DNA of 64,000 nt from Candidula unifasciata (Eukaryota; Mollusca; Gastropoda; Stylommatophora; Geomitridae), in the NCBI GenBank assembly GCA_905116865.2, contig CAJHNH020000492.1, forward strand, positions 1-64,000. Reading direction: 5' to 3'. The notes under the pieces were generated by a model. It made no database searches. It was given only the letters and a program-made list of their open reading frames with translations, and was not told where the DNA came from. Position 1 is the stretch's first letter, and each line of letters begins with the position of its first letter. Positions 30,962 to 42,604 of the stretch are shown here, one piece after another. Position numbers and translations under genes: made by a program.

Positions 30962-31265
30962 AAGGGTGCTTTCTTAATATCCTACCCCCCAACAGGGGAA
31001 ATCCACAGGTCAAGGGACATTCTAATATTTCAGGCTGTGGTAGATAGGCTGCATGCAGTCATGGGACCTAGGTTGCATGCAGTCATGGGACCAAGGTTGC
31101 ATTCAGTCATATTCATAGGCTGCATTTAGTCATATACATAGGCTGCACTCTCTCGGGGGACGTAGGTGTGTTGGGGTTAGGGCCAGCTCTAGATGTTTTC
31201 ATGTCATTAAAAGCATGAGAAAGCCGGAAAACCCAGTCTTACCACCCTTTAAAATGTTGGACTGT
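30962..31265 (+). mobile_element. MITE-J copy 1
   Basis: CAGGGGAAATCCACAGGTCA leads into GACATTCTAATATTTCAGGC; the far end CCACCCTTTAAAATGTTGGA CTGTC is its inverted partner. Inside are short direct repeats (GCATGCAGTCATGGGACC) and GGGGTTAGGGCCAGCTCTAG. Other copies: 33268-33440, 43855-44085, 48690-48925. Confidence 0.75.
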
Positions 31266-31454
31266 CGTGTAAGCAGCGACCGCCCATATTGCGTTCTCAA
31301 CCTTAAGCAGAATAAGGGTTTGTTGGTGGGTATATGACAGCCGTCTAGGATTTTCAGTAGGAAATTGGTTTATTCCAGCTGTCAGCGTTGGCGGAGGCCT
31401 GATAGGTAGTTTAGGCGTCTGCAGCAACACAGCGTTTTGCAGGCCACCACAAAA

Positions 31455-31550
31455 TGTTAAGTAGTCGTGGGACCTAGGTTCAGTGTGTTGAGTTGAAGGA
31501 TTGGGGTTGGGGCTATTTTCACATATTAAGGGGTCGTTAAAAGCGCTCAT
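31455..31550 (+). mobile_element. MITE-J fragment
   Basis: GTCGTGGGACCTAGGTTCAG and GGATTGGGGTTGGGGCTATT then GGTCGTTAAAAGCG resemble the inner MITE-J. Confidence 0.45.
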
Positions 31551-31559
31551 ATTCTGTTA

Positions 31560-31785
31560 AATATAGAGCAGCCGTGGTCGCCGGTAAGAGCGTCAGCGCA
31601 AAAGAACTTCGCAGTAAGCTGACACCCCTGCTACTTAAACTTGTGCGTCCCAAAGATTAAGACGCATAAATGAACCTCCAATCAGAGTGTCACTCATAAG
31701 TGTGGAGCTGGGCCCGAGTTCGTTACAAGTTCCAATTTTTCTTTTGCAGTTTTAAGTGTAAGCGTCAATTACAGCCTTACATGCA
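31560..31785. other. Unassigned stretch
   Basis: Includes a tRNA-like GCCGTGGTCGCCGGTAAGAG with no B-box at the right distance. Confidence 0.4.
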
Positions 31786-31789
31786 CGCC

Positions 31790-31885
31790 TCCTCACTGCT
31801 TCTACGACATGCTTGGTAAGGGCAGTAGGCCTTTTCTCCTTCTAAAATGGGACCCCCGAAACCTACACACTTTACCCTCCCGCCC
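31790..31885 (-). mobile_element. SINE-E 5' fragment
   Basis: CTACGACATGCTTGGTAAGG and AATGGGACCCCCGAAACCTA match the complement of the SINE-E head. Confidence 0.55.
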
Positions 31886-32039
31886 CACGGCTAGTGTGTT
31901 ACACTAGTGCCGTCTCCTGGATGGTCACAAATGACAATGTACTCAAATGTTTGTGTATTATAGACAAAGCAATACGGTTGACTGTGTTCGTAAATTGTTG
32001 CTGTGATCGTTATTCGACATTTGCTTCGTTAATATAAAT

Positions 32040-32346
32040 TTCTATAACCTACGGTGCCATTTTAATGGGTTGAAATGAATTCTGTCCGTATTCCATAGTT
32101 GTGGATTTCAAGTTGTACGATAGACACGGCCAATAAGACACCTCTTTTTGGGGGTGCCTAGTTTACCATGTTCTTAGTGCACTTGTATTCATGGCGAGGC
32201 GCAGACGCCGTCTGGAAGTGACAGTTTCAATTCCCGGCACGGTAACTATAGCTTTCAATTTTTATGTTGTCTAGTGTGTTCTTCTATCTTTCTACTTCTT
32301 TCTATGAGTGCCGATCAATACACTTTCTGTTACTTGATTAATTCAC
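32040..32346 (+). mobile_element. SINE-A copy 2
   Basis: Best-preserved SINE-A: GGTGCCATTTTAATGGGTTG, GTCCGTATTCCATAGTTGTG, GGCGAGGCGCAGACGCCGTC, B-box-like GTTTCAATTCCCGG, then GGTAACTATAGC and TCTACTTCTTTCTATGAGTG. Confidence 0.68.
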
Positions 32347-32607
32347 TCTAAGCTGATAGCAGGATGCGCAGGCATGACAAGTAGTCGGGAAGGCGGGGCC
32401 GTACTGCTAACTACAGTCTGTTCCTAAAGTTTCGCCCAACTTTTAAAATCTATAATTCTGTATCGGTTCTGTGTAAATTGTTGAAATTTAGCATGCAACT
32501 TGCTAATAATTATGTCCTTGCAGGAGAATATTTATAGTGTAAGCAAACATAGTTTTTACTTTGTCTTTTTGCGGTATTTGGAAAAAAAAAATAGATATGG
32601 ATTCTCT

Positions 32608-32880
32608 ACTTCTTTGCCTTTACCGACTGTAACCTCCTTCGGAAAGTTCTGGTTGTCCGTCCAGTCTTGGACTCGAGTCCTGTTCCAGAAGTTGGGTGTT
32701 CGTGCACATCAGTTTTACAGATCTGACTAATCTGTATGCACACCGCTGGTTGCCTCCCTCTCAGGCAGATGCCCTTCGACTTCGAAGGTAGCTCCTAGTT
32801 AGTTGATTACGACTTGCTTTTAGGTAGGTAGTGGGTTTATTCTTGTTATCCCCACAGTAGGACCCCGAAACCCACAAGGA
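32608..32880 (-). mobile_element. SINE-E copy
   Basis: Minus-strand copy from the short tail complement CTACTTCTTTGCCTTTACCG through GGTTGTCCGTCCAGTCTTGG to CACAGTAGGACCCCGAAACC. Nearly full length. Confidence 0.8.
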
Positions 32881-32972
32881 ACGACACTGATACAAAACAA
32901 ACAATAAGTGTGCTTATAATTAATACAAAAACGGGAACCTTTCACAACATGAAATTGCACGTGTGTGATAGA

Positions 32973-33079
<107 letters not shown>

Positions 33080-33267
33080 TGGTCATTTCTAGCATTAGCC
33101 TCCAGTGAGTTGTGAATTTTTCATTGTATGCGGAATATATTATCGAAATAATCGCCATGTATCGCTGCACATGTGAACTGATTTCCGTACAATCTCTTCA
33201 CGTGTGTCATTTGCTGTATGTTGTATCGTTTAGGGGTACACACATTGTTAGTCAAAGATTAAAGAAA

Positions 33268-33440
33268 TTTGCCGCTGGCCCTAACCCCAACTCCCCTACG
33301 TCACACGAGAGAGTGCAGCCTAGTCCCCCGAATGCATGCAGCCTAGGTCTCACGACTGTATGCAGCCTTTCTACCACCCCCTGAAATAAACTGTCTCGTG
33401 ACCTGTGGATTTCCCCTGTTTGGGGTAGGATATTAATAAA
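33268..33440 (-). mobile_element. MITE-J copy 2
   Basis: Minus-strand match: GGCCCTAACCCCAACTCCCC, TGAATGCATGCAGCC-type repeats, ACCACCCCCTGAAATAAACT and TGACCTGTGGATTTCCCCTG. One terminal part is missing. Confidence 0.7.
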
Positions 33441-33589
33441 GCAGCCGATCTTTTAGCCTGCTCATTGCCCAGCACACCTGAATATACTGGACAGGAAATC
33501 CATAACATACTCCTGATGTGAGTCCTATCAAGTGGTGGAAGTCACGATCTGCCTATGGGAGCCAGTTTATAATGTTCGAATCATGCTCT

Positions 33590-34285
33590 GCGAGTCCGTT
33601 GCAATTACCTCCACCTTCATTCTTATACTTGATATTGTGACGTTATACTTGAGGCTCTTGATAGCAAAGAGAAGTACCCTGGGGCTCGTAGCGGAAGCCA
33701 ATGGAAAATCTTTAGTGCAAGACAGGCTAGCATACGACATCACAACATATAGCATGAGAATGGAGGTGGAGGCGGTAACTGCGGCTCTCCGGTGACCAGA
33801 GAACAAGTTACATACACATGTCGTAATTGTAACAGACACTGAAAACATGCTGAGAAAGGCGAAGAGAGGGATTCTTCGCGCAGAGTTGCAAGCTTCACTA
33901 GGAAGGTCTCGGGTAGTGAGCTTACTTTGGGTCGTTTCTCCAGGCTAGGCCGGCGTAGTGGGTAATGAACAGGCAGACAGATTGGCTGGATCTGCATCAT
34001 GGGTGGTGAATTGTTACATGACAAGGCAGATGTGGTCAAGGCCCTTTGGGAACAAGCAACTGAATCAGTAGAGAAACAAGATTGTTACTGACCTGGAGAG
34101 AATGAGGCACCTGGGTGTAACCAAAGGGTCTGGCCGGCTTACTACACTCAGAGGAAAGGCAAGACAGACATATAACCAGCTTGTGACGGGTTCAATCAGT
34201 ATTGGAACTCTGCGCTGGCTGCTGAAGATGAGGACGGAGAACGCATGGGAATGCCCTGAGTGCTGTGATGTCAGTTCTTGATTCA
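33590..34285 (+). mobile_element. RNH-LINE remnant, RNase H and C-terminus
   Basis: Readable blocks are SMRMEVEAVTAALR (catalytic Glu region), VIVTDTENMLRKAKRGI (Asp region), AGVVGNEQADRLAGSASWVV (last Asp), LERMRHLGVTKGSGRLTTLR, ARQTYNQLVTGSISIGTLRW and AWECPECCDVSS. One stop falls after AALR and one inside the histidine loop (VVSPG stop AGV); there are small frameshifts too. The order is that of RNase H plus the C-terminal tail seen at 3440-3958. Confidence 0.87.
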
Positions 34286-34419
34286 ACTCGACTCAGCTCA
34301 ACTCGAGGCTCTCTATTTTCAAACTGTGTCCATTTCCCGTAACACAACCTCACCCACTCTTCTTATCTCTCACTACAGATCTATCTGGCTTGAACTTAGG
34401 TTGAGTACTTTCCCGCAAG

Positions 34420-34672
34420 GGAGCCGCCGTGGTGTCGCGGCTAGATGCTCGCCTGTGGATCTGAAGGTCCTGGTTCAGATCCTGTTAGAGATACTTTTTG
34501 AGTGACTTTGGCTCTCAGCCTTAAATGGGTCCAGATAAAGCTCTGGGAAGTAAAGGCAGCCTGCTGGATGCTGACCACATCACCCACCAAGTGCCGATCG
34601 GTCTATAAAATATAGTTCTAGCCCTATATGCCCAATACGCCTGAAAGCGTAGAAAAGGGTCCTTTACTTTTT
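34420..34672 (+). mobile_element. SINE-B copy
   Basis: Head GAGCCGCCGTGGTGTCGCGG with a B-box-like CTGGTTCAGATCCTG; body TTGGCTCTCAGCCTTAAATG, GGGAAGTAAAGGCAGCCTGC, AAAATATAGTTCTAGCCC and tail GAAAAGGGTCCTTTACTTTT. Near full length. Confidence 0.87.
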
Positions 34673-34674
34673 TT

Positions 34675-35725
34675 AAACGTTTACTTTCCTGTAACAATCC
34701 TTAAAGCTTAATAGCGTTAAAAAAAAGACGCAACCACGAAACAGAAGGGGTTAATTATTTATTGACTGTGGGATGGGAATGTCGGGCAGGGGTGGCCCCT
34801 TAAAAAATTGGAGTGTGGGTTGAGGTATAAGGTAGCTTAGCCTTTTTTTTTTAAGTGCTTAGTAAGAGTAGTAGGCTATGGCATAAGCTGATTTAAAGAA
34901 AGAGATTCCTAAAATTGTCAAACGCATTCACTACCCTCTCAGCCAGACAGCCGCAGGTTTCGAATTTAATTAGAAACCATGCAAATAAGGGCAAGATAAA
35001 AATAAATGAGAAAGCGATTAAAATAAAAGAAGAAGAAAAACCATAAATAGTTTCAATCATCCCTCATGATGAGTTCAGAGAGGAAAGAAGCGGGAACCTG
35101 AATCTAAAATAAAATTGATATTATCCCAAATTTAGTTTTAGATGGATTCGCGCTCTCTAAGCGGCTTAAAAGTCGGTTAGATTTAGTTTCGCATCTTGCT
35201 TCCATTCACCGTTCGCGCGGCTCATCCATAGGCTGCGCATCTCGCTCGGCCCACTTTTCTCTTTATGAATGAGGGACTTGGACCGATCTTTTTCTTGCGC
35301 TTTCATCTCTGAACAGAGCCATGCTCTGCAATTAGATGCAATCTTCCCGCTTCAGATTGGGATATTAAGGGATTTCCCTGTAGGGACCGCCATGTGTTTG
35401 ATTATTTTAGCGGTGGATGTTGAAATATGAACATTTCCAGCCATGGACAATAATTAAGTAAGGTGTGTTTTGTATAAGTCACCGCCCGTGTTGTGATTAA
35501 TTAGTAAGTATTCACAAGTGTTACTGCAAACTGTCGTGTACGTCCTTAATCCGTTCCTTTGTCTTATAGTAAACATGACGTATACCGAACAAATTTTCTC
35601 ATTAAAAAAAAAATTATAATAATTAATCGTTTCCTTTATTTAAAAAAAAAATCCTATTGTACTGGATTCTTATGTATTGATCAGGTTCGATAAAATAATT
35701 TAAACGCTACTTAAATTCTAAAATT
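34675..35725. other. Unassigned AT-rich stretch
   Basis: About 1 kb with no recognised repeat, RNA gene or coding frame. Confidence 0.5.
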
Positions 35726-35727
35726 TG

Positions 35728-35898
35728 GCTTCCAGGGCGACACAGCACTAAATAGGTACCAAGTAAAGTCATGGGAAGTAAAGGCGACCAGCGGCCTCCT
35801 CCACAAAACCCACCGAGTGCCGATTGGCCTATAAAATATAGGTCTAGCCCTATATGCCTCGAACACCTGAAGGCGAGGAAAAGGGGGTCTACTTTTTA
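35728..35898 (+). mobile_element. SINE-B 3' part
   Basis: Lacks the tRNA-like head. Body GGCTTCCAGGGCGACACAGC, GGGAAGTAAAGGCGACCAGC, CACCGAGTGCCGATTGGCCT and tail GAAAAGGGGGTCTAC. Confidence 0.75.
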
Positions 35899-36059
35899 GA
35901 GCCAGCTCCAAATATAAGGCTTTACAGCACGAACGGGAATTCCGGTTTTTGTGAGGCTGGTATGGGTCGGTGGTAACAATTGTTATCGAGTAGATTTAAA
36001 CACATATGGAAGTCCAGTTTAATTAATTTGCAACATGTTTTATTGGATGAATTATTATT

Positions 36060-36252
36060 CAGCAGCAGCAGCAGCAGAAGAAGAAGAAGAAGAAGAAGAA
36101 GAAGAAGAAGAAGAAGAAGAAGAAGAAGAAGAAGAAGAAGAAGAAGAAGAAGAAGAAGAAGAAGAAGAAGAAGAAGAAGAAGAAGAAGACAGGAAGAAGC
36201 AGAAGAAGAAGAAGAAGAAAAAGAAGAAGAAGAAGAAGAAGAAGAAGAAGAA

Positions 36253-36283
<31 letters not shown>

Positions 36284-37574
36284 AAGAAGAAGAAGAAGAA
36301 GAAGAAGAAGAAGAAGAAGAAGAAGAAGAAGAAAAAGACAAAGAAGAACAAGAAAAAGACGAAGAAGAAGAAGAAGAAGAAAAAGAAGAAGAAGAAGAAG
36401 AAGAAGAAGAAGAAAAAGAAGAAGAAGAAGAAGAAGAAGAAGAAGAAGAAAAGAAGAAGAAGAAGAAAAAGAAAGAAGAAGAAGAAGAAGAAGAAGAAGA
36501 AGAAGAAGAAGAAAGAAGAAGAAGAAGAAGAAGAAGAAGAAGAAGAAGAAAGAAGAAGAAGAGAAGAAGAGAAGAAGAAGAAGAAGAAGAAGAAGAAGAA
36601 GAAGAAGAAGAAGAAAAAGAAAACGAAGAAGAAGAAGAAGAAGAAGAAGAGAAGAAGAAGAATAAGAAAGAAGAAGAATAGAAGAACGAAACGAAGAAGA
36701 AGAAAGAAGAAGAAGAAGAAGAAGAAGAAGAACAAGAAGAACAAGAACAAGAAGAAGAAGAAGAAGAAGAAGAAGAGAAGAAGAAGAAGAAGAAGAATAA
36801 GAAGAAGAAGAAGAAGAAGAAGAATAAGAAGAAGAAGAAGACAGAAGAAGAAGCACGAAGAAGAAGAAGAAGAAAGAAGAAGAAAGAAGAATAGAAGAAG
36901 AAGAAGAAGAGAAGAAGAAAAGAAGAAGAAGTAAAGAAGAAGAAGAAGAGAAGAAAAGAAGAAGAAGAAAAGAAGAAGAAGAATAAGAAGAGAAAGAGAA
37001 GAAGAAAAAAGACAAAGAAGAACAAGAAAATAACGAAGAAGAAAAAGAAAAAGAAGAAGAAAAAGAAGAAGAAGAAGAAGAAGAATAATAAGAAGAAGAA
37101 GAAGAAGATAAGAAGAAGAAGAAGAAGAAGAAGAAAAGAAAAATAACAAGAAGAAGAAGAAAAAGAAAAGAAGAATAAGAGAAGAAAGATAGAAGAAGAA
37201 TAAGTAAGAAGAAGAAGAAGAAGAAATAAGAAAAGAAGAAGAAGAAGAAGAAGAAAGAAGAAGAAGAAGAAAAACAAGAAGAAAGAAGAACAATAAGACA
37301 GAACAAGAAGAACAAAAAGAAGAAGAAGAAGAAGAAGAAGAAGAAGAAGAATAAGAAGAAGAAGAAGAAGAGAAGAAGAAGAAGAAGAATAAAGAAGAAG
37401 AAGAAGAAGAAGAAGAAAATAAGAATAAGAAGAAAGAAAAGAAGAAGAGAAGAAAAAGAAAAAGAAGAAGAGAGAAGAAGAAGAAGTAAGAAGAAGAATA
37501 AGAATAAGAAGAAGAAAGAAGAAGAAGAAGAAGAAGAAGAAGAAGAAGAAGAAGAAGAAGAAGAAGAAGAAGAA
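36060..37574. repeat. 1.5-kb (GAA)n array
   Basis: Purine-pure on the plus strand: GAA with scattered extra A, AAT, AAC and GAC triplets and single-base slips. It starts from a short GCA run. The Ser/Phe/Leu minus frames of more than 500 codons and the Lys/Glu plus frames are translations of the triplet repeat. Confidence 0.99.
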
Positions 37575-37579
37575 AGGAT

Positions 37580-37925
37580 GACAATTGTGCATGATAGAAT
37601 CCATTTCGATTTCCTAAAAGAAACCCTATGACGTAATTGCCCATGAATCAAAAGGTGCGTGTCTAACTAAAGTTTTCACTTCCAGTTTAGCAGGACTAAG
37701 TAAAGAGCGCATTCCGGGAGACTCGGTCTGTAACTAACCGCCTAGATTAAAGATCTGATAAGTTAAAAGATAATCGTACCAGATCCGAGCATGATCTGCT
37801 GATGTTTGTCCCTGAGTCGCCAGTTTTAATCAAATGAACTGTGTGACCGTTACGTTTGTATGAATTGTGGGATATCGTGAGATGACCACGTTAGAGATGC
37901 TTACTAAAGCCTGGTTTCTCTTGTC
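37580..37925. other. Unassigned stretch
   Basis: Plain sequence between the GAA array and a SINE-E copy. Confidence 0.45.
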
Positions 37926-37929
37926 CACG

Positions 37930-38140
37930 TCTACCGACTGTTAACTCTTGTGGAAAGTTCTAGTTCGTTGACTTTTGGACTCTTGGTCTTGTTCCAGAAC
38001 TGGAGTTTTGTGTGCCTAATCTGGCTTATTTTTATGCAGAATTTTGGCTCATTGCCTCTTGCAGAAGCACTCCGACTTTAAATAAAAAACCAATAATCAT
38101 TCGCCTCCTACGACATGCTCGGTGGGGGAAAAAAGGGGGG
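37930..38140 (-). mobile_element. SINE-E copy, degraded
   Basis: TCTACCGACTGTTAACTCTT, GGAAAGTTCTAGTTCGTTGA, AGAAGCACTCCGACTTTAAA and CCTACGACATGCTCGG on the minus-strand family order; the head is lost into a G-run. Confidence 0.7.
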
Positions 38141-38144
38141 GGGG

Positions 38145-38772
38145 GCAGTTGATTTACATTTTTGGAGTCTCAGAATCATTAGGGAAGCTTTAAAAAAAAG
38201 TTTAACATTTTGTTTCGCTTCAGATTTATTTCATAGTTTTGATACTTGAGTGCTTGAAATGTGTTAAGGAGAATTTTTATTCTAGCACCCCCCCCCCCTT
38301 TACAGGTGGCCAGCAGTACAGTTGAACAGGATTGTGTTTTTTGATTTTTTTTTTGCGACAATGGTTCGGATTTTAATAGTGCCACTGTTGAACGAGAAAT
38401 TTACCCTTTTACGCTGGTAACCTAGTAGAGAAAGAGAAAAAGAGCGAGAGTAGGTGGGGGGGGGGGGGGGGGTGGATTTCACCTGATTAGTTTGGTATGT
38501 CCCGTTTTCAGCTTAAAATATTAGAGGAATGTCCTGTTTTCAGTTCAAGACATTGTGGTCAACTTACCCATGCTCCACTGGGAGGTTCATTCAGGAGAAG
38601 AAGAATCACTGCGGGAGTATACGAGTCTCCCTATAACTAGAGAACAGACTTCTATCTAAAGTCAAAGGGCAGATAATTGACGGAAATGGGAACTCACCCG
38701 GACTGCATTTTTCTGGGATTAAAAAATAAATCACCCGCGAAGCTCTGGGTGGAGAAGATTGTAAATGTCTAC

Positions 38773-38842
<70 letters not shown>

Positions 38843-39400
38843 TTCTTTCACACACTCCCCCTCTCAACGCCCAAACCCATTTCCACCTCGTAACTTTTCA
38901 TAAAGAAAGGTCATCGTAGGGATGCCCTCTATAAATTAGATTGGGAGGTGCTAAAAAATGGCCATTCGCACGCGCACTCATACACAAAGGGGACTCCCTC
39001 ACACACACGAGAAAAGAGGACGCTGAGAAATGAGTGGATGTAATGGCGATGGACAAGAACGTAAATCAAGCGAACGATGAGATGAAAAACAAATATGTTG
39101 TTTCAGTTCGGAGCTAGCTCTTCCCACCGCCGGCTGGCGTCGCATGATCATATTTTTGGTCAGCCACCCCCACCCTCCGCCCGGCTCCCCTACTCTGTCG
39201 CCCTTTTTAAAGAAGTTTTTCCTGAATGAGGAAATGTTCTAATCAGCTACAACGGATGACTTATGTTGTTGCTTTTGATGTCCTGGTTGTTAATGGTGTA
39301 ACTGTTGTTGTTGTTGCTATTGTTGTTGTTGCTATTATGGTTGTTGTTGTTGTTCTTCTTCTTCTTCGTCATCGTCGTCGACGTCTTCTTCTGCTTGTCT
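38145..39400. other. Mostly unassigned, with a (CT)n run at 38778-38845
   Basis: Contains poly-C (38287-38298), poly-G (about 38456-38471), a CT array (38778-38845) and a small direct duplication near 38490-38570 (GTCCCGTTTTCAGCT / GTCCTGTTTTCAGTT) that also resembles 2048-2080. No gene. Confidence 0.5.
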
Positions 39401-39429
39401 TCCTTTTCTTCCTCCTACTATTCTTCATT

Positions 39430-39702
39430 GGGAGTCTCCGTGGCGGAGCGGCTAGACGCTCGCCGCGGATCGGAAGGTCGTGGGTTCGCTCCCTGGCAGA
39501 GCCAGACTTTTTTTCAAAAATTGACCTTGGCTCTCAGGTCGACCCAGCCTTAAGTGGGTACCTGGTGCAGTCCCGGGTAAGTGAAGGCGGCCGGCGTGAT
39601 GCTGACCACATCACTGATTGGTCTATAAAAATTTTAGGTCTAGCCCTATATGCCCTATACGCCTAAATGGCGTGGAAAAGGGACCCTTATTTTTTACTTA
39701 CT
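39430..39702 (+). mobile_element. SINE-B, full length with 14-bp duplication
   Basis: Perfect 14-bp target duplication TACTATTCTTCATT at 39416-39429 and 39703-39716. The 273-bp element starts GGGAGTCTCCGTGGCGGAGC; A-box TGGCGGAGCGGCTAG and B-box GTGGGTTCGCTCC are intact. Body CTTGGCTCTCAGGTCGACCC, AGTGAAGGCGGCCGGCGTGA, TGCTGACCACATCACTGATT, tail GAAAAGGGACCCTTATTTTT. Youngest-looking SINE in the window. Confidence 0.92.
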
Positions 39703-39739
39703 TACTATTCTTCATTCCTAACTTTAACTTGTCATTACT

Positions 39740-39895
<156 letters not shown>

Positions 39896-39899
39896 ACTT

Positions 39900-40185
39900 T
39901 TCTCTCTCCTCCTCTTTGCTCCCTTCCGCTTTGTTTCTTCTCCCATTTATTTTCTACTTACCTCATGATTCTTATGCTCTTTCTCTCCCTCCTCTACACC
40001 TTCACTACCTTCTCCTTCTTCTCCTTCTCCTCCTCGAGAAGAGAGGCAAAAATAATATAAATGTAGTCTTTCATATATGAACAAAAAAATAATCAAACAT
40101 CCGTTGAAAAGAACCTTTAAGACATCTTTCAGAATACAAATTCATAGAAGGCCTACTCTTTTTCTCAGGGAAACTCGCATTTTGT
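39900..40185. other. Unassigned, pyrimidine-rich then plain
   Basis: CT-rich decay of the array to about 40035, then unrecognised sequence. Confidence 0.45.
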
Positions 40186-40194
40186 AAGAAAATC

Positions 40195-40250
40195 GACAGT
40201 GGTGTAGCCAGCATCACACCGATCGCCTTTACTTCCCAAGCATTTAATTG
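40195..40250 (-). mobile_element. SINE-B fragment
   Basis: GTAGCCAGCATCACACCGAT and CGCCTTTACTTCCCAAGC match the minus-strand SINE-B body. Confidence 0.5.
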
Positions 40251-40309
40251 TGCACATGTTAAAGTGAATCAAACTGGAAGCACATAACCTTTACTTAACG
40301 TTATCGGTA

Positions 40310-40508
40310 GACAACAGATCAAATGGTTTGGCCATGGAATAGGACTGGCAGCAGAGAGGCACCACATAGAGCAAAATTTATACAGACAAAGCTGAAACAG
40401 CCAGAGATCGACCATGCAGAAGAATGGACCTCGGAAATATAGAAGACATTGAAACTATATATCTCTTCTTGCCCCTGACGCTGCGACACTTTCCATGAGC
40501 AGAAAGAA
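40310..40508 (+). mobile_element. LINE C-terminal remnant (QQIKWFGHL type)
   Basis: Reads RQQIKWFGHGIGLAAERHHI, then after a frame change ARDRPCRRMDLGNIEDIETI. Same family as 23400-23775 and 56695-56790. Ends just before a separate RNH-LINE. Confidence 0.7.
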
Positions 40509-40516
40509 AAAATTAT

Positions 40517-41795
40517 TTGAAATGCTTAGGTTTGACGTTTGATCACAGTCTGTCATGCAAATATCACGTGGAGCAGACTGTGATTCAAATGCAAGCGTGG
40601 CCTGGCGGCACTGAAGCTGATGGTGGCGACACACATGGAACAGAGATTATTGGTTTTATTGTTCAACCATTTGGTCCTTTCTGTAATCGATTATGGCCTA
40701 GAAATATTAACCCTATCTACTTTACAGTTTACAAAGCTTGAAAGGATTCGAAATAAAGGAATGGGAATCGTCTTGGGTTGCATACGGAACACTCCGGTTA
40801 GAGCAATGAGGTATATGTATGGGCTGACATCAGTAAAGTCTAGACTGTCATTGAAGCAAGCCTAGGCCTAAACGCGAGTTAGCAATGACGAAAGGCATCG
40901 GCTGCATGGTAATTTAAACGATTTAGGAAAAGACCAGTTGAAAAGAGGAAAGTCATGGATGGCACTAGCTGAAGATACCATCGAGACGGCGGCATCAGTC
41001 AAGCAAATACACAGGGGACAGGAATGGGTCGACACGAACACCCACAACAGCAGTTTCCATCAGGTCATTATCACGTTGGGAAGAGAATGAAAAGAGTGGT
41101 GTAAAGGTATTGCAGAATTAGAGGTACAACAACAGATAGATGGAAAGGCTGGACTAGTACACCGATGGTTCTGTTCATCGGGGTGTAAGATCTGGCTGGG
41201 GATTTTCAGCTAGAATGAAGGGGGAAATTGTGGCAGAACAAAACGGAGCTTTTTTATCTGCAGCTTCAAGGATGCAAATGGAAGCGGATGCAATCACTGC
41301 AGCTCTAAAGTGGCTAGCAGAAAACAAAGTTACCGGGGGAATTATTGCGAATGACTCTCAGTCGGCATTGCGGAAGGTTAAAAATGGAGTAATGTGGCAT
41401 GAGTACGCCAACAGTGCAGGGAATTACGTGAATATACTATCCGGTATATGCAGGAGTACGAGGGAATAAAAGAGCGGATTTTCTGGCTACAAAAGCGAAA
41501 GCTACGGGAACACTGGTACTGGACAAGGGAGATGTTCTGAAGACCAGATATGAACGACTGCTGACAGAAGACACGAGATTAGATTAAATAACATGGGCAA
41601 GAATGTGTGAACGAGGAAGTGAGTGAAGATCCAGCAAGGAGGGACGGATGAGAGGAAGAGATCAGCGTGTGTATAATCAGTGTGCTATGGGAACAGTTAG
41701 CATCTACACCTTACGTCATTTTCTGCGAGAGACGGAGCATCTATGGGTATGCCCGGTGTGCTATAATGTCGATTCCTAAATCAGTAAAAGAAAGA
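40517..41795 (+). mobile_element. RNH-LINE remnant: RT end, RNase H, C-terminus
   Basis: The largest LINE piece in the window. Order of readable blocks: MKCLGLTFDHSLSCKYHVEQ, LLFNHLVLSVIDYGLEIL, KLERIRNKGMGIVLGCIRNT and MRYMYGLTS (end of reverse transcriptase). RNase H follows from about 41150: YTDGSVHRGVRSGWGFSAR (first Asp), MQMEADAITAALKWL (Glu), IANDSQSALRKVKNG (Asp), then in another frame YAGVRGNKRADFLATKAKAT (last Asp). The C-terminus reads VYNQCAMGTVSIYTLRHFLR, ETEHLWVCPVCYNVDS. All four RNase H acidic positions survive, but frameshifts (near 40620 and 41440) and stops make it dead. The 3' end runs into a GAA array. Confidence 0.9.
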
Positions 41796-42600
41796 GAAGA
41801 AGAGAAGAAGAAGAAGAAGAAGAAAGAAGAAGAAGAAGAAGAAGAAGAAGAACCAAAGAAGAAAGAAGAAGAAGAAGAAGAAGAAGAAGAAGAAGAAGAA
41901 GAACAAAAGAAGAGAAGAAGAAGAAGAAAAGAAGAACAACAACAACAACAACAACAAGAAGAAAGAAGAAGAAGAAGAAGAAGAAGAAGAAGAAGAAGAA
42001 GAAGAAAGAAGAAGAAGAAGAAAGAAGAAGAAGAAGAAGAAGAAGAAGAAGAAGAAGAAGAAGAAGAAGAGAAGAAGAAGAAGAAGAAGAAGAAGAAGAA
42101 GAAGAAGAAGAAGAAGAAGGAAAGAAAGAAGAAGAAGAAGAAGAAGAAGAAAAGAAAGAGAGAGAAGAAGAAGAAGAAGAAGAAGAGAAGAAGAAGAAGA
42201 AGAAGAAGAAGAAGAAGAAGAAAGAGAAGAAGAAGAAGAAGAGAAGAAGAAGAAGAAGAAGACGAAGAAGAAGAAAGAAGAAGAAGAAGGAAGAAGAAGA
42301 AGAAGAAGAAGAAGAAGAAGAAGAAGAAGAAGAAGAAGAAGAAGAAGAAGAAGAAGAAGAAGAAAAGAACAAAAGTGTTGAAGGCAAAGAAGAAGAAAAA
42401 AAGAAGAAGAAGGTGAAGAAGAAGAAAAAGAAGAAGAAGGTGAAGAAGAAGGAAGAAGAAGAAGATGAAGAAGAAGAAGAAGATGAAGATTTAGAGAAGA
42501 AGAAGAAGAGAATAAGAAGAAGAAAAGAGAGGAAGAGAAGACGAAGAAGAAAAAGAAGAAGAGGAAAAGACGAGGGAAGAAGAACAGAAGAAGATATTTA
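41796..42600. repeat. 0.8-kb (GAA)n array
   Basis: GAA repeat with AAC, GGT and GAT interruptions, directly after the LINE 3' end. The Lys/Glu/Arg and Ser/Phe/Leu frames are artefacts. Confidence 0.98.
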
Positions 42601-42604
42601 GTAT

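Noticed and set aside
35922..37651. Minus-strand frames of 529-560 codons rich in Ser, Phe and Leu
   Set aside because: They are translations of the GAA array and exist in all three frames.
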